The notes under the pieces are model-generated. The model was not told the origin of the DNA and ran no database searches. It saw nothing but the letters and a program-made list of their open reading frames with translations. The translations under genes were made by a program, and so were the position numbers. A DNA stretch of 64,000 bases from Rhizobium sp. L51/94 (lineage in GTDB: Bacteria; Pseudomonadota; Alphaproteobacteria; Rhizobiales; Rhizobiaceae), in the NCBI RefSeq assembly GCF_019355555.1, contig NZ_CP072142.1:186001-250000 (forward strand). The letters are read 5' to 3'. Each line of letters begins with the position of its first letter. Positions within the stretch are counted from its first letter, which is position 1. Below are positions 8,907-17,314 of the stretch, in pieces.

Positions 8907-9515
8907 ATGGAACTGAAGCCGCCGCTGCCGCCTGGCTACTCGACCGTATCGCCTGGCCAGATTGCAAGCGTCGTCACGTGTCTGGAGATGCGCCAGCGCC
9001 CGGAAATCAGCGTCCCGGAGCAAGACGGCATGTCATTTCAGCGCTGGAAATCGCCGTCCCTCGGCGAATATCGTGCACTATACCGAGCGGTCGGCGAAAA
9101 CTGGCTGTGGGTATCGCGTCTCGAGATGCCGGACGACGAACTCACCGCAACCCTCGCGGATCGCGATGTCGAGACCTACTATCTCGAAGCCGGTTCGCAG
9201 AAGATCGGCTTCCTTGAACTCGACTTTCGCGAAGCGGGCCAGTGCGAAATCGTCTATTGCGGGCTTGTGGCCAGCGCTATCGGCCGAGGTGGCGGACGAT
9301 ACCTGATGGCCAGTGCGCTGAACGCCGCCTGGTCGAGGGACATCGATCGCCTATGGTTGCATACCTGCCACTTCGATCATCCATCAGCTTACGCATTTTA
9401 CTGTAGGTCTGGTTTTAAGCCGTTTCAATTTATGGTCGAAATCATCGCCGATCCGCGGCTTTCAGGCTCGATACCGAAAACTGCCGCTCCGCATGTCGCG
9501 CTGCTTGAAGCATAG
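8907..9515 (+). CDS. GNAT-family N-acetyltransferase
   Basis: 202 residues. The C-terminal half has the GNAT fold pattern. GFLELDFREAGQCEIVYCGL forms strands 4 and 5. GRGGGRYLM is the acetyl-CoA pyrophosphate loop (motif A, R/Q-x-x-G-x-G/A type). LHTCHFDHPSAYAFYCRSGF is the motif B region. The acceptor substrate is unknown. The ATG at 8907 has AAGGAATATG about 7-12 bases upstream. The gene appears monocistronic; the next gene is convergent. Confidence 0.85.
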   Translation: MELKPPLPPGYSTVSPGQIASVVTCLEMRQRPEISVPEQDGMSFQRWKSPSLGEYRALYRAVGENWLWVSRLEMPDDELTATLADRDVETYYLEAGSQKIGFLELDFREAGQCEIVYCGLVASAIGRGGGRYLMASALNAAWSRDIDRLWLHTCHFDHPSAYAFYCRSGFKPFQFMVEIIADPRLSGSIPKTAAPHVALLEA

Positions 9516-9549
9516 GCGGCCTCGCAATCGCGTTTTCGGATTTGCGGCC

Positions 9550-9984
9550 CTAGAAAGCATCCAGCTCCTTGCGACACGCGGCAGCGAACTCTTCGAGGAC
9601 GTTCATATGACCGCTGCGAGCAAGAAGACGGAGCTCTGACAGGCTCCGGTTCGGCGTCATGTACTCGCCGACGATGGCGTCCATGACCCGCTCGCCGGCG
9701 TCGGTGACAGCCTTTGACGCCACCAGGTGCATGCGGGCGAGGATCGCATAGATCATGACGATATCGCCTATATCGTCCTTCTCGTGACTGAGAGCATCAC
9801 CATATAATCTGGCAGCCTCCGACAAAAACCCTTCGAAAAGCGCCTCACGACGGGTGCGATTGGCCTCGCGCCGTTTCTCTTTCACCTGTGACGACAGGGT
9901 GATCCAGGACGTGGTGAATGACGTGACAGAACCCACCAATGCACCAGCCAGGCCGAAAAAGGCCGAAACATAAGCAGCGTCCAC
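9550..9984 (-). CDS. Hypothetical membrane-anchored protein
   Basis: 144 residues with one N-terminal hydrophobic segment (about 5-28, FFGLAGALVGSVTSFTT). A strongly basic stretch (KEKRREANRTRREALFE) and an alpha-helical cytoplasmic domain follow. It starts with GTG at 9984, chosen because AGGAGG lies 5 bases upstream. No known domain is recognised; the layout resembles short proteins that place a coiled helical domain on the inner membrane. It is separated by about 40 bp from the lipoprotein hydrolase start side and may be unrelated to it. Confidence 0.6.
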   Translation of the reverse strand: MDAAYVSAFFGLAGALVGSVTSFTTSWITLSSQVKEKRREANRTRREALFEGFLSEAARLYGDALSHEKDDIGDIVMIYAILARMHLVASKAVTDAGERVMDAIVGEYMTPNRSLSELRLLARSGHMNVLEEFAAACRKELDAF

Positions 9985-10025
9985 AAGGACCTCCTATTCA
10001 AATGAGGTGCCCGCCCGCAGCGACG

Positions 10026-11147
10026 TTACCGCGGCGTCACGACGCTCGAGGCCAGTTTGAACGGGCTCGATACCGCAAAGCCTGCCGCGTCGAAGACGAA
10101 TGCGCCAACCCGCGCAGCCGATGGCTTTCTGTCCAGCATTTCAAGCTGCCGACCGAATCGGGCAAGCGATGCAAACCTGTCATGTCCCACGCCGTCGGTG
10201 GCCTTCAGGGAGCTCAGGTCGACGACCCGGATGTGGTTCTTGACGGCCTCCTGCTGAATAATCGGATCGCTGATATCCAGCCGTCCGATCCGCGGTCGCT
10301 CAGCACCCAGAAGGCTGGATACCTCAAGGGCGCGGTCGTCCTTGGAGATCAGCAGGGTGAGCGGAGAAGGCAGTTTGCCGATCTCCTTCATCTGCGACTT
10401 GAAGACGTCGAGGTCGATGTCGGGCGAGGCAAGCACCACCTGCAACTTGGCGATGACGTCCTCACGATGCTCGAGCCTCAATTGGCGCACAACCTCCATG
10501 ACGAGAAAGCCGCCCATGCTGTGGCCGAAAAGAACGATGCGCTTGACTTTGTCTGCCGATGAAAGGGCTTTGACGACAGTTTCAAGATCATGCCGGGAAT
10601 AGAGCACAGCGTCCTTGTCAGCCACATATCCGACGACCGATGCCTGCGACGGCCAAGAAAACATGATGGGACTGTCGAGCCCTGAATCGGTAATCATTTG
10701 TGCTTCCCGATAAAGCGCTTCCTGGAAAGAATTATTGTAGCCATGAACATAGACTTCGACGCTTCCGTCGCTGCCGACGGAACGAGCCGCAGCGGCGGTG
10801 AAATCGCCCTCGGACAGGTCTTGACGTTTCGTCACCACGAATTGCTTCTGCGGATCCGGGCGATCCGTGGGGTACTCGATCGCCGAGACCTTATGGGCTG
10901 GCGGCACCGACATCTCATAGCTCTGATAGGCGACGGTCTCGGACCAGTTGACCCCGTAACCCTTTGAAGGCCCGAGCGCGTTGCGGTTTGTCGCAGTCAA
11001 GAGAACGATGCGTTTCTGCGGAAGATTGGTCAGCCGGGCTGGGTCGAGAACGGCGGCGGATGGCCGGGACGCACAGCCGGAAAGGCCTATAGCCATTACG
11101 ACCGTCAATTGTACCGCGCGGCGGTACGATCTGTCTGGAAACATCAT
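10026..11147 (-). CDS. Lipoprotein alpha/beta hydrolase, DUF900 family
   Basis: 373 residues. The N-terminus has a lipoprotein signal with lipobox LSGC (Cys25), so the protein should be membrane-anchored in the envelope. VYVHGYNNSF and FSWPS are characteristic of DUF900 proteins. The nucleophile elbow is GHSMGG with Ser210, and a late GVGHDRF gives a candidate catalytic His. It is probably an esterase or lipase-like enzyme of unknown substrate. It is transcribed in the same direction as the RND operon that ends at 11246, about 100 bp upstream, but there is no evidence that it belongs to the pump. Confidence 0.85.
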   Translation of the reverse strand: MMFPDRSYRRAVQLTVVMAIGLSGCASRPSAAVLDPARLTNLPQKRIVLLTATNRNALGPSKGYGVNWSETVAYQSYEMSVPPAHKVSAIEYPTDRPDPQKQFVVTKRQDLSEGDFTAAAARSVGSDGSVEVYVHGYNNSFQEALYREAQMITDSGLDSPIMFSWPSQASVVGYVADKDAVLYSRHDLETVVKALSSADKVKRIVLFGHSMGGFLVMEVVRQLRLEHREDVIAKLQVVLASPDIDLDVFKSQMKEIGKLPSPLTLLISKDDRALEVSSLLGAERPRIGRLDISDPIIQQEAVKNHIRVVDLSSLKATDGVGHDRFASLARFGRQLEMLDRKPSAARVGAFVFDAAGFAVSSPFKLASSVVTPR

Positions 11148-11245
11148 GAAGGCACGGCCCTTGTTGGCGCGACACCGTTCTCAACGGCATCATTCGTGAG
11201 ATAGGTGAGCGCCGACGAAAACACCGGCGCTCGCAGACAAGTCGG

Positions 11246-14200
11246 TTATCCGGCGGCGGGCTCGTGCCTGGCCGGCTCTTCTTCCCGACGGATGCGGAAC
11301 CAGGCCACATAGAGTGCCGGCAGGAACAGCAGCGTCAGGACGGTGCCGACGACGATGCCGCCCATCATGGCGTAAGCCATCGGTCCCCAGAAGATCTCGC
11401 GGGAGATCGGGATGAGAGCTAGGGTGGCCGCCGCCGCCGTCAACATGATCGGCCGCATACGATGTTCGGTCGCCTCGATGACGGCAAACCATGGAGGCCG
11501 CCCCTCGCTTCTGAGGTGCTCGATCTGCACCACCAGGATGACTGAGTTGCGGATAAGGATGCCGATCAGCGCCAGGATGCCAAGGATCGCCACGAAGCCC
11601 ATGGGCGAGTTGCTGATGAGCAGTGCCGATGCCACGCCGATCAATGCGGTCGGAGCGACAGCAAACACCAGGAACAGCCGGCTGAAGCTCTGCAACTGGA
11701 GCATCAGGATAGTCGCCATGGCAAACAGCATGAGCGGTCCAACGGCAACGATCGGCCCTTGCGATTTTGCGCTCTGCTCGACGGCGCCGCCATCGACGAT
11801 GCTGTAGCCGGGAGGGAGCGTCTTGCGGAATTCGTCGACCTTCCCCTTCAGATCCTGGACGATGGTCGCAGGTTGCGTCGGACCGACCACCGCTGCCTTG
11901 ATGATGATTGTCGGCACACGGTCGCGCCTCCATATCTCCGGCTGTTCCAGCTCATAGTGGAAGTTGGCAACCGCCGACAGGGGAACGGAGTTGCCGCTGG
12001 TACCGGGGAGCTGAAGATTTTTCAACGTCTCGATCGAGCCGCGATCAGCACCCTGAGCCCTGCCGATGACGTCGATCAGGTAGATATCGTCCCTGATCTG
12101 CGTGGCCGAAGACCCCTGCACGACGCTGTTCAGCGCAGTGGCGATATCGGCGGATGTCACGCCCAACTGGCGGGCCTTGTCCTGGAGAACGTCAACCTTC
12201 ACCACGCGCGAGGGTTCGTTCCAGTCAAAGGTCATGTTGCTCAGCAGCGGGTGGTTGCCGACGATGCTGGCAAACCGTTGGGTGATGTCGCGCAGCTGCT
12301 GGATGTCCGGGCCGCTGACACGATACTGGACAGGCTTTCCGACGGGAGGCCCGATGTCGAGCAGCTTGACGAATGCGTCGGTGCCTGGGAACGTCTTGTT
12401 CAGATAGGCCTGCAGCTTGGTGCGCACCTGGTCGCGCACCTCGACGCTCTTGGTCACGATCACCATCTGGCCGAACGACACGTCGGGGGTCTGGACGTCA
12501 AAGGACAGGATGAAGCGCGGTGCGCCCTGGCCGACGTAGCTGGTCCAGTGCGAGATATCGGTGTTGCCGACAAGCGCTTCCTTCTCGAACTGCGCCATCT
12601 GCCTGTTGGTCTCGGAGATCGAGCTGTTATGCGGCAGGTTCCAGTCGACGACGAGTTCCGGGCGGTCTGACGACGGAAAGAATTGCTGCTGCACGATGCC
12701 CATGCCGCCGACGGAGAGTGCAAAGGCAATCACGGTCAGGCCGATGGTGATCCAGCGGAAGCGCATGGCGAGCCGCAGCAACCAGGAAAACGTGCGTGCG
12801 ACGCGACCTTTGTTGTCGTGGTGGGACTTCAAGGTCTTTGGCAGGAATGTGACGCCGAGGAGCGGCGTGAACACCACGGCGACGATCCAGGAGACCACCA
12901 GGGAAACTGCAATGACGACAAACAGGGTGAAGGTGAATTCGCCGGCAGCACTGCTGTTCAAGCCCACCGGAATGAATCCGGACACAGTCACCAATGTCCC
13001 GGTCAGCATCGGGAAAGCCGTCGAAGTGTAGACATAGGTCGCGGCCGTCTTCAGGTCGTCGCCCTCCTCGAGGCGGGCAACCATCATTTCCACCGCGATC
13101 ATCGCATCGTCCACCAGCAATCCGAGGGCGATGATCAGCGCGCCGAGCGAAATTCGCTGCAGCGAGATGCCGCTGTAGGACATGACGAGGAAGGTGATCG
13201 CCAGCACCAGAGGGATCGAGATCGCCACCACCAGGCCCGCGCGGGCGCCAAGGCTGATGAAGCTGATGGCAAGAACGATGACGATGGCTTCAAACAGCGC
13301 ACGTGTGAAGCCCGATACCGCTTCGTCGACGACTGCCGGCTGATCGGAAACGCGTGCCACGTCCACGCCGATTGGCAAGTCGGCGATGATGGCATCCATC
13401 TTCTGATCGAGACCCTTGCCGAACTCCAGGAGGTTGGAGCCGGCGCGCATGCCGATCGAGAGGCCGATTGCCGGCTGTCCGTTGTAGCGGAACAGGGCCG
13501 AGGGTGGGTCGACATAGCCGCGCTTGATCGTGGCAACGTCCGAGAGTGGGAAGAAGCGGTTGTTGACACGAAGATTGATGGATTTCAGACTCTCTTCAGA
13601 CGTGAACTGGCCACCGACGCGCAACGCGATCCGCTCCGGCCCGGCATCGACGAAGCCGGACTGGGTGACGGCGTTCTGGTTGGAAAGCGTATCGATGATC
13701 GACTGGCGATCGATCCCCAATGCTGCGATCTTGCGGGTCGAGAACTCCAGGTAGACGACTTCGTCCTGCGCCCCGATGACATCGACCTTTCCGACGTTCG
13801 GGACGGTCAGGATCCTGGAGCGGGCGGTCTCGACGAGATCGCGCAGCTGCCTCTGGGTCAGGCCGTCGCCCATGAAGGCGTACATGTTGCCGTAAACGTC
13901 GCCAAATGTATCGTTGAAGGTCGGTCCCGTGACACCGGAAGGGAAATCGCCCTTGATGTCGGCGATCATGTTGCGAACCTTGACCCAGATCCCCGCAACA
14001 TCCTTGGCCTTGGTGGTATCGAGCAGATCCACGAAGACGGTGCTTTGCCCGGCTGTGGTCTCGCTACGCGTGACGTCGAGCGCATCCAGTTCCTCGAGTT
14101 TCTTCTCGATGCGGTCGGTGACCTGCCGGCTCATCTCGTCGGCCGATGCACCCGGCCACTGGGCCTGGATGATCATCGTCTTGATCGTGAAGTTCGGATC

Positions 14201-14317
14201 TTCCTCGCGGCCGAGATTGATGTAGGAAAACACACCGGCGATCACGAAGACGATCATGAAATACCAGACGAGCGAACGGTGCTCGAGCGCCCAGTCGGAA
14301 AGATTGAATTTTTTCAC
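11246..14317 (-). CDS. RND-family multidrug efflux permease (AcrB/HAE1-like)
   Basis: 1023 residues, the normal length for an inner-membrane RND pump. The N-terminal helix (about 14-34) is followed by the porter domain, then a first block of helices including GLLVDDAMIAVEMM, the helix-4 Asp-Asp proton relay. A second porter domain and a second block of helices (LMLFAMATILMLQLQSF onward) follow. It exports toxic compounds by proton antiport, together with two periplasmic adaptors and an outer-membrane channel. It overlaps the upstream adaptor by 4 bp (ATGA), so translation is coupled. It is the last gene of the three-gene operon that starts at 16466. Confidence 0.96.
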   Translation of the reverse strand: MKKFNLSDWALEHRSLVWYFMIVFVIAGVFSYINLGREEDPNFTIKTMIIQAQWPGASADEMSRQVTDRIEKKLEELDALDVTRSETTAGQSTVFVDLLDTTKAKDVAGIWVKVRNMIADIKGDFPSGVTGPTFNDTFGDVYGNMYAFMGDGLTQRQLRDLVETARSRILTVPNVGKVDVIGAQDEVVYLEFSTRKIAALGIDRQSIIDTLSNQNAVTQSGFVDAGPERIALRVGGQFTSEESLKSINLRVNNRFFPLSDVATIKRGYVDPPSALFRYNGQPAIGLSIGMRAGSNLLEFGKGLDQKMDAIIADLPIGVDVARVSDQPAVVDEAVSGFTRALFEAIVIVLAISFISLGARAGLVVAISIPLVLAITFLVMSYSGISLQRISLGALIIALGLLVDDAMIAVEMMVARLEEGDDLKTAATYVYTSTAFPMLTGTLVTVSGFIPVGLNSSAAGEFTFTLFVVIAVSLVVSWIVAVVFTPLLGVTFLPKTLKSHHDNKGRVARTFSWLLRLAMRFRWITIGLTVIAFALSVGGMGIVQQQFFPSSDRPELVVDWNLPHNSSISETNRQMAQFEKEALVGNTDISHWTSYVGQGAPRFILSFDVQTPDVSFGQMVIVTKSVEVRDQVRTKLQAYLNKTFPGTDAFVKLLDIGPPVGKPVQYRVSGPDIQQLRDITQRFASIVGNHPLLSNMTFDWNEPSRVVKVDVLQDKARQLGVTSADIATALNSVVQGSSATQIRDDIYLIDVIGRAQGADRGSIETLKNLQLPGTSGNSVPLSAVANFHYELEQPEIWRRDRVPTIIIKAAVVGPTQPATIVQDLKGKVDEFRKTLPPGYSIVDGGAVEQSAKSQGPIVAVGPLMLFAMATILMLQLQSFSRLFLVFAVAPTALIGVASALLISNSPMGFVAILGILALIGILIRNSVILVVQIEHLRSEGRPPWFAVIEATEHRMRPIMLTAAAATLALIPISREIFWGPMAYAMMGGIVVGTVLTLLFLPALYVAWFRIRREEEPARHEPAAG

Positions 14318-15393
14318 GGATTTTCACCTTGATCGATCCGGACAGCCTGGCCGTCGCTCAGTTTATGAACTCCGGCGACGACAACGCGTGCGCCAGGATT
14401 GATGCCGCCCGTGACCTTCACGGAGCCGCCGTCGACGACAGGTCCGTCAAGCGTCACCGGATGAAGGGAGACCTTGGCCGCAGCCGTATCGACGAGCCAG
14501 ACATTCGGCTTGTCGTCTTTCAGCAGAATGGCCGAGGACGGCAGCACGATGAACGGCTGGGAAGGAATGGTCGCCGACGCCGTGATCACCGAGCCGATGC
14601 GAAATGCGTCGGGCGGGTCGATGAGCGTGATTTTCGTTCGGCTTGTGCGGGTCAGCGACTCGGCCTCTGGGGCGACCTCGCGGATCACGCCTTTGGCGAC
14701 CACGGTCGGATCGAGCTGCAGCGCCACTTGGAACGGGGCTCCCACGGTGAGCTTGCCGAAGCTTGCTTCCGGGATATCGATCACCGCATCGCGCTGGTCG
14801 GGGCGAGCGATCGTCACGACGCTCGATCCGGCGGAAACCACCTGGCCGACTTCGGCCGAGGTTGCCGTCACGACGCCATCGAACTCGGCATGCAGCTTGG
14901 CGTAGCCGAGTTGTTCCTGCGCCTTGTCGAGACTGGCCTGCGATTTACCGACACCGGCAATGGCGCTCTTATAGGCCTGAACCGCCTCGTCGAGCGATTC
15001 CTGGCTTCCCGACTTGCTGGCCGCAAGAGCGCGCTGGCGCTCCTGGCTGGACGCGGCGTTGGCAAGCGTTGCCTGGCTGTTTGCCAGATCGGACTGGGCG
15101 CTCCTGACCGCAAGTTCGAGCGAAATCGGATCGATCGCGGCGACGACATCACCCTTTTTGACGAGGTCGCCGACGCTGACGTTGCGGGCGATGACCCGGC
15201 CGAGCACGCGAAAGGCGAGCTGCGTCTCGATCCTGGCTTCCACCGTGCCCGGCAGCGAAAGCGTGGACGCCTCCGAGGACTTGGCGACGATGGAGAGCAC
15301 CGGACGGATGGGCTCCTGGTGGGCTTCCTGCTTTTCGCAGGAGGTCAGCATGGCCAGCCCGAGAATGGGTAAGACGTAATGACGGAAATTCAT
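14314..15393 (-). CDS. Efflux RND transporter periplasmic adaptor subunit (second of two)
   Basis: 359 residues. Signal and probable lipoprotein leader MNFRHYVLPILGLAMLTSC (lipobox LTSC, Cys19). The adaptor (membrane fusion protein) pattern follows: a lipoyl half-motif GDLVKKGDVVAAIDP, an alpha-hairpin (about 90-170, rich in Ala, Ser and Gln), the second lipoyl half KLHAEFDGVVTATSAEVGQ, a beta-barrel and a membrane-proximal domain ending near GINPGARVVVAG. It joins the RND pump to the outer-membrane factor. It overlaps both neighbours by 4 bp. Its relatedness to the adjacent adaptor suggests an old duplication. Confidence 0.95.
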   Translation of the reverse strand: MNFRHYVLPILGLAMLTSCEKQEAHQEPIRPVLSIVAKSSEASTLSLPGTVEARIETQLAFRVLGRVIARNVSVGDLVKKGDVVAAIDPISLELAVRSAQSDLANSQATLANAASSQERQRALAASKSGSQESLDEAVQAYKSAIAGVGKSQASLDKAQEQLGYAKLHAEFDGVVTATSAEVGQVVSAGSSVVTIARPDQRDAVIDIPEASFGKLTVGAPFQVALQLDPTVVAKGVIREVAPEAESLTRTSRTKITLIDPPDAFRIGSVITASATIPSQPFIVLPSSAILLKDDKPNVWLVDTAAAKVSLHPVTLDGPVVDGGSVKVTGGINPGARVVVAGVHKLSDGQAVRIDQGENP

Positions 15394-16466
15394 TGGGCGG
15401 CGCCTTTACCGTAGGAAACGACCTGGTCGGGACGCAGGAACTTGGTGCCATCGACGACGATGATGTCGCCGGGCGCGACGCCCTTGATGACGCCGAATTT
15501 CCCCGTTCCATAAGTGGAGACATCGACGGGACGGATGGAAACTTTCGAGGATGCGGGGTCGACCACCCAGACAGCCGTATGCCCGGCCTTGGAGGCCATT
15601 GCAGACCATGGAAGCTCGATCATCGGCTCGGCCTGTGAGCGGAACGTTCCTGCAACCGGTGCTCCCAGTGGCATCGTCGGAGCATTTTCGAGGCCAACCT
15701 TGACCTTGATGGTCCCCGTCGTGGAATCGATCGTAGGCGAGATCTCGCGTATCGATGCCTCGACATGGCGGGTCGGGTCGGAGAGCAGCGTGATGGTGAC
15801 CTTGTCGACGGGCTTGTTCTTCAGGAAAAGCGACTCGTAGACGTTGAACACGGCATCGCGCGGCCCGTCATGCGCAAGCGTGAAGACCGCGGATGCTGCC
15901 TGGGCGACCTGACCAACTTCGGCATTCCTTGCGGTGATCACGCCATCGGAGTCAGCCCGCAACTCTGTATAGGAGAGAGCGTCCTGCGCTGTCTCGAGCG
16001 AGGCCTGGTCGGACTTGGTGGTCCCCTGTGCCGTCAGTAGCGTCTCCTGCGCCTGGTCGAGCGAGGCCTTGGTGGTCACCTGCGTCTTGAAGAGGTTGAG
16101 CTGGCGCTGGTAGGCGAGCTGAGCTTGCGTCTCTACGGCCTGCGCCGATTCAAGGGTGGCCTTTGCCACCGCCAGATCGGCCTTCTGCTCGGCGGGATCG
16201 ATCCTTGCCAAAACCTGTCCAGCCTTGACGGCCGAACCGACGTCGACGAGCCGCTCGATAATCTGTCCGCTCACCCGGAACGAAAGGTCGCTCTGGACGC
16301 GTGCGTCTATCTCGCCGGTAATGGAATTGCTCGCGGCAATTGGCGCGGTTGAAGCGACGACCGTCTCCACCAGCTTCGGTTTGGCCTCGCTGCTCTGCTG
16401 CTTGTCGCAGGAGCACAGCACGGCGGCAGCCGAAGCCAGCAGCGCGATGCTAAAAACGCTTTTCAT
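15390..16466 (-). CDS. Efflux RND transporter periplasmic adaptor subunit (first of two)
   Basis: 358 residues from the ATG at 16466 (MKSVFSIALLASAAAVLCSC, lipobox LCSC). The longer in-frame start at 16547 would run through the operator and put extra sequence before the signal peptide, so it is rejected. Features are lipoyl half GSAVKAGQVLARIDP, a coiled hairpin (about 85-165), second lipoyl half GVITARNAEVGQ and a barrel region ending in GVAPGDIIVVDG. It is the first gene of the adaptor-adaptor-pump operon, divergent from the TetR gene with the palindrome 16504-16523 between them. Confidence 0.95.
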   Translation of the reverse strand: MKSVFSIALLASAAAVLCSCDKQQSSEAKPKLVETVVASTAPIAASNSITGEIDARVQSDLSFRVSGQIIERLVDVGSAVKAGQVLARIDPAEQKADLAVAKATLESAQAVETQAQLAYQRQLNLFKTQVTTKASLDQAQETLLTAQGTTKSDQASLETAQDALSYTELRADSDGVITARNAEVGQVAQAASAVFTLAHDGPRDAVFNVYESLFLKNKPVDKVTITLLSDPTRHVEASIREISPTIDSTTGTIKVKVGLENAPTMPLGAPVAGTFRSQAEPMIELPWSAMASKAGHTAVWVVDPASSKVSIRPVDVSTYGTGKFGVIKGVAPGDIIVVDGTKFLRPDQVVSYGKGAAQ

Positions 16467-16503
16467 GAAGTGGCCTCTTGTTATCAGTCTCCGCTTGATA
16501 TAA

Positions 16504-16523
16504 TTGACTGACTCAACAGTCAA
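16504..16523. promoter_or_regulatory. TetR-type operator candidate in the divergent efflux promoter
   Basis: A perfect 7-bp inverted repeat TTGACTG-ACTCAA-CAGTCAA between the efflux operon (start 16466) and the TetR gene (start 16574). Each arm contains TTGACT, a near-consensus -35 box, in each direction. On the minus strand TATCAA follows at a 17-bp spacing. Binding here would block both genes, which fits autoregulation by the adjacent TetR protein. Confidence 0.75.
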
Positions 16524-16573
16524 TGGATTTTTGCACCAAATTTCCACAGACAGTTAAGCAGAGAGACATACAA

Positions 16574-17194
16574 ATGACTAATGAAGTAAAAATCACCCGT
16601 GCCGAGCAAAAAGCACGGCGGCCGAAGCAAATTCTCGATGCTGCTTTCGAAGAGTTTGTCGAGCGCGGCTATGTTGCCACGCGGGTTGAAGACATTGCGG
16701 AACGCGTCGGAGTTACGAAGGGGACGATATACGTCTATTTTGAAACGAAGGAGGAGTTGTTCTCAGCCATGATCAACCACATCTCCACGCCTTTTGAAGA
16801 TATACTGACAAGCGGTAGGAAGCTCGAGGGAAACTGTGAAAATCGCCTGCGGACGCTGATCGAGATCCTCTACGACAATTTTCTCGGGAGCCGGCGGATG
16901 CGGGAACTCCTGCGCTTTGTGATTGCAGAAGGCACGCGCTTTCCCCACGTGATCGACGAGAATCACAGGCGGTTCATCGAACCGCTGATAAGCTTTGCCC
17001 AGTCCATCATCGATGAGGGCCAGCGCAACGGCGAGTTCAAGACCGGACCTGCCTCGACGGCCGAAGTCGTGATGTCTCCCATCATGCTGGCCATGGTTTT
17101 CAGGCTGATCTTCGACGATCGACGCGCATTCGACAGGGAGACCTCTCTCGCGGCGCATTTCGACATGATTTTCAACGGATTGCTGCCCCGCTAA
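16574..17194 (+). CDS. TetR/AcrR-family transcriptional repressor of the efflux operon
   Basis: 206 residues from the ATG at 16574 (MTNEVKITRAEQKARR). The N-terminal helix-turn-helix domain (about 15-65) reads ILDAAFEEFVERGYVATRV and then VTKGTIYVYFETKEELF, a textbook TetR/AcrR DNA-binding region. The C-terminal ligand/dimer domain is all-helical. The in-frame ATG at 16523 overlaps the operator and is unlikely. AGAGAGAC lies upstream of the chosen start. It is divergent from the RND operon and just ahead of the outer-membrane factor gene, so it probably represses the pump until a toxic ligand binds. Confidence 0.92.
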   Translation: MTNEVKITRAEQKARRPKQILDAAFEEFVERGYVATRVEDIAERVGVTKGTIYVYFETKEELFSAMINHISTPFEDILTSGRKLEGNCENRLRTLIEILYDNFLGSRRMRELLRFVIAEGTRFPHVIDENHRRFIEPLISFAQSIIDEGQRNGEFKTGPASTAEVVMSPIMLAMVFRLIFDDRRAFDRETSLAAHFDMIFNGLLPR

Positions 17195-17259
17195 CCCAGA
17201 CACCAGACGCACGGGCGGAAAATGCCAACGCGCCGACCTTGTCGGATCAAACCAAACTC

Positions 17260-17294
17260 TATACTCGAGAGTCGAACCGAACGGTTCGGTTCGA
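17260..17294 (+). promoter_or_regulatory. Promoter and palindromic operator candidate ahead of the NodT-type gene
   Basis: TATACT at 17260-17265 is a good -10 box, with TTGTCG at 17239-17244 as a possible -35 (15-bp spacing, short). Just downstream lies an 11-bp inverted repeat, TCGAACCGAAC / GTTCGGTTCGA, around a single G (17272-17294), where the transcript should begin. Its sequence differs from the 16504 palindrome, so a different regulator may act here. The ATG of the outer-membrane factor follows at 17315. Confidence 0.6.
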
Positions 17295-17314
17295 TCAATT
17301 CGTGAGATAGCTTC

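Noticed and set aside
12683..14332. A 549-residue open frame on the plus strand, opposite the RND pump gene
   Set aside because: It lies fully antisense to a clear RND permease; its His/Asp/Arg-rich translation has no domain, and GC-rich genes give such shadow frames.
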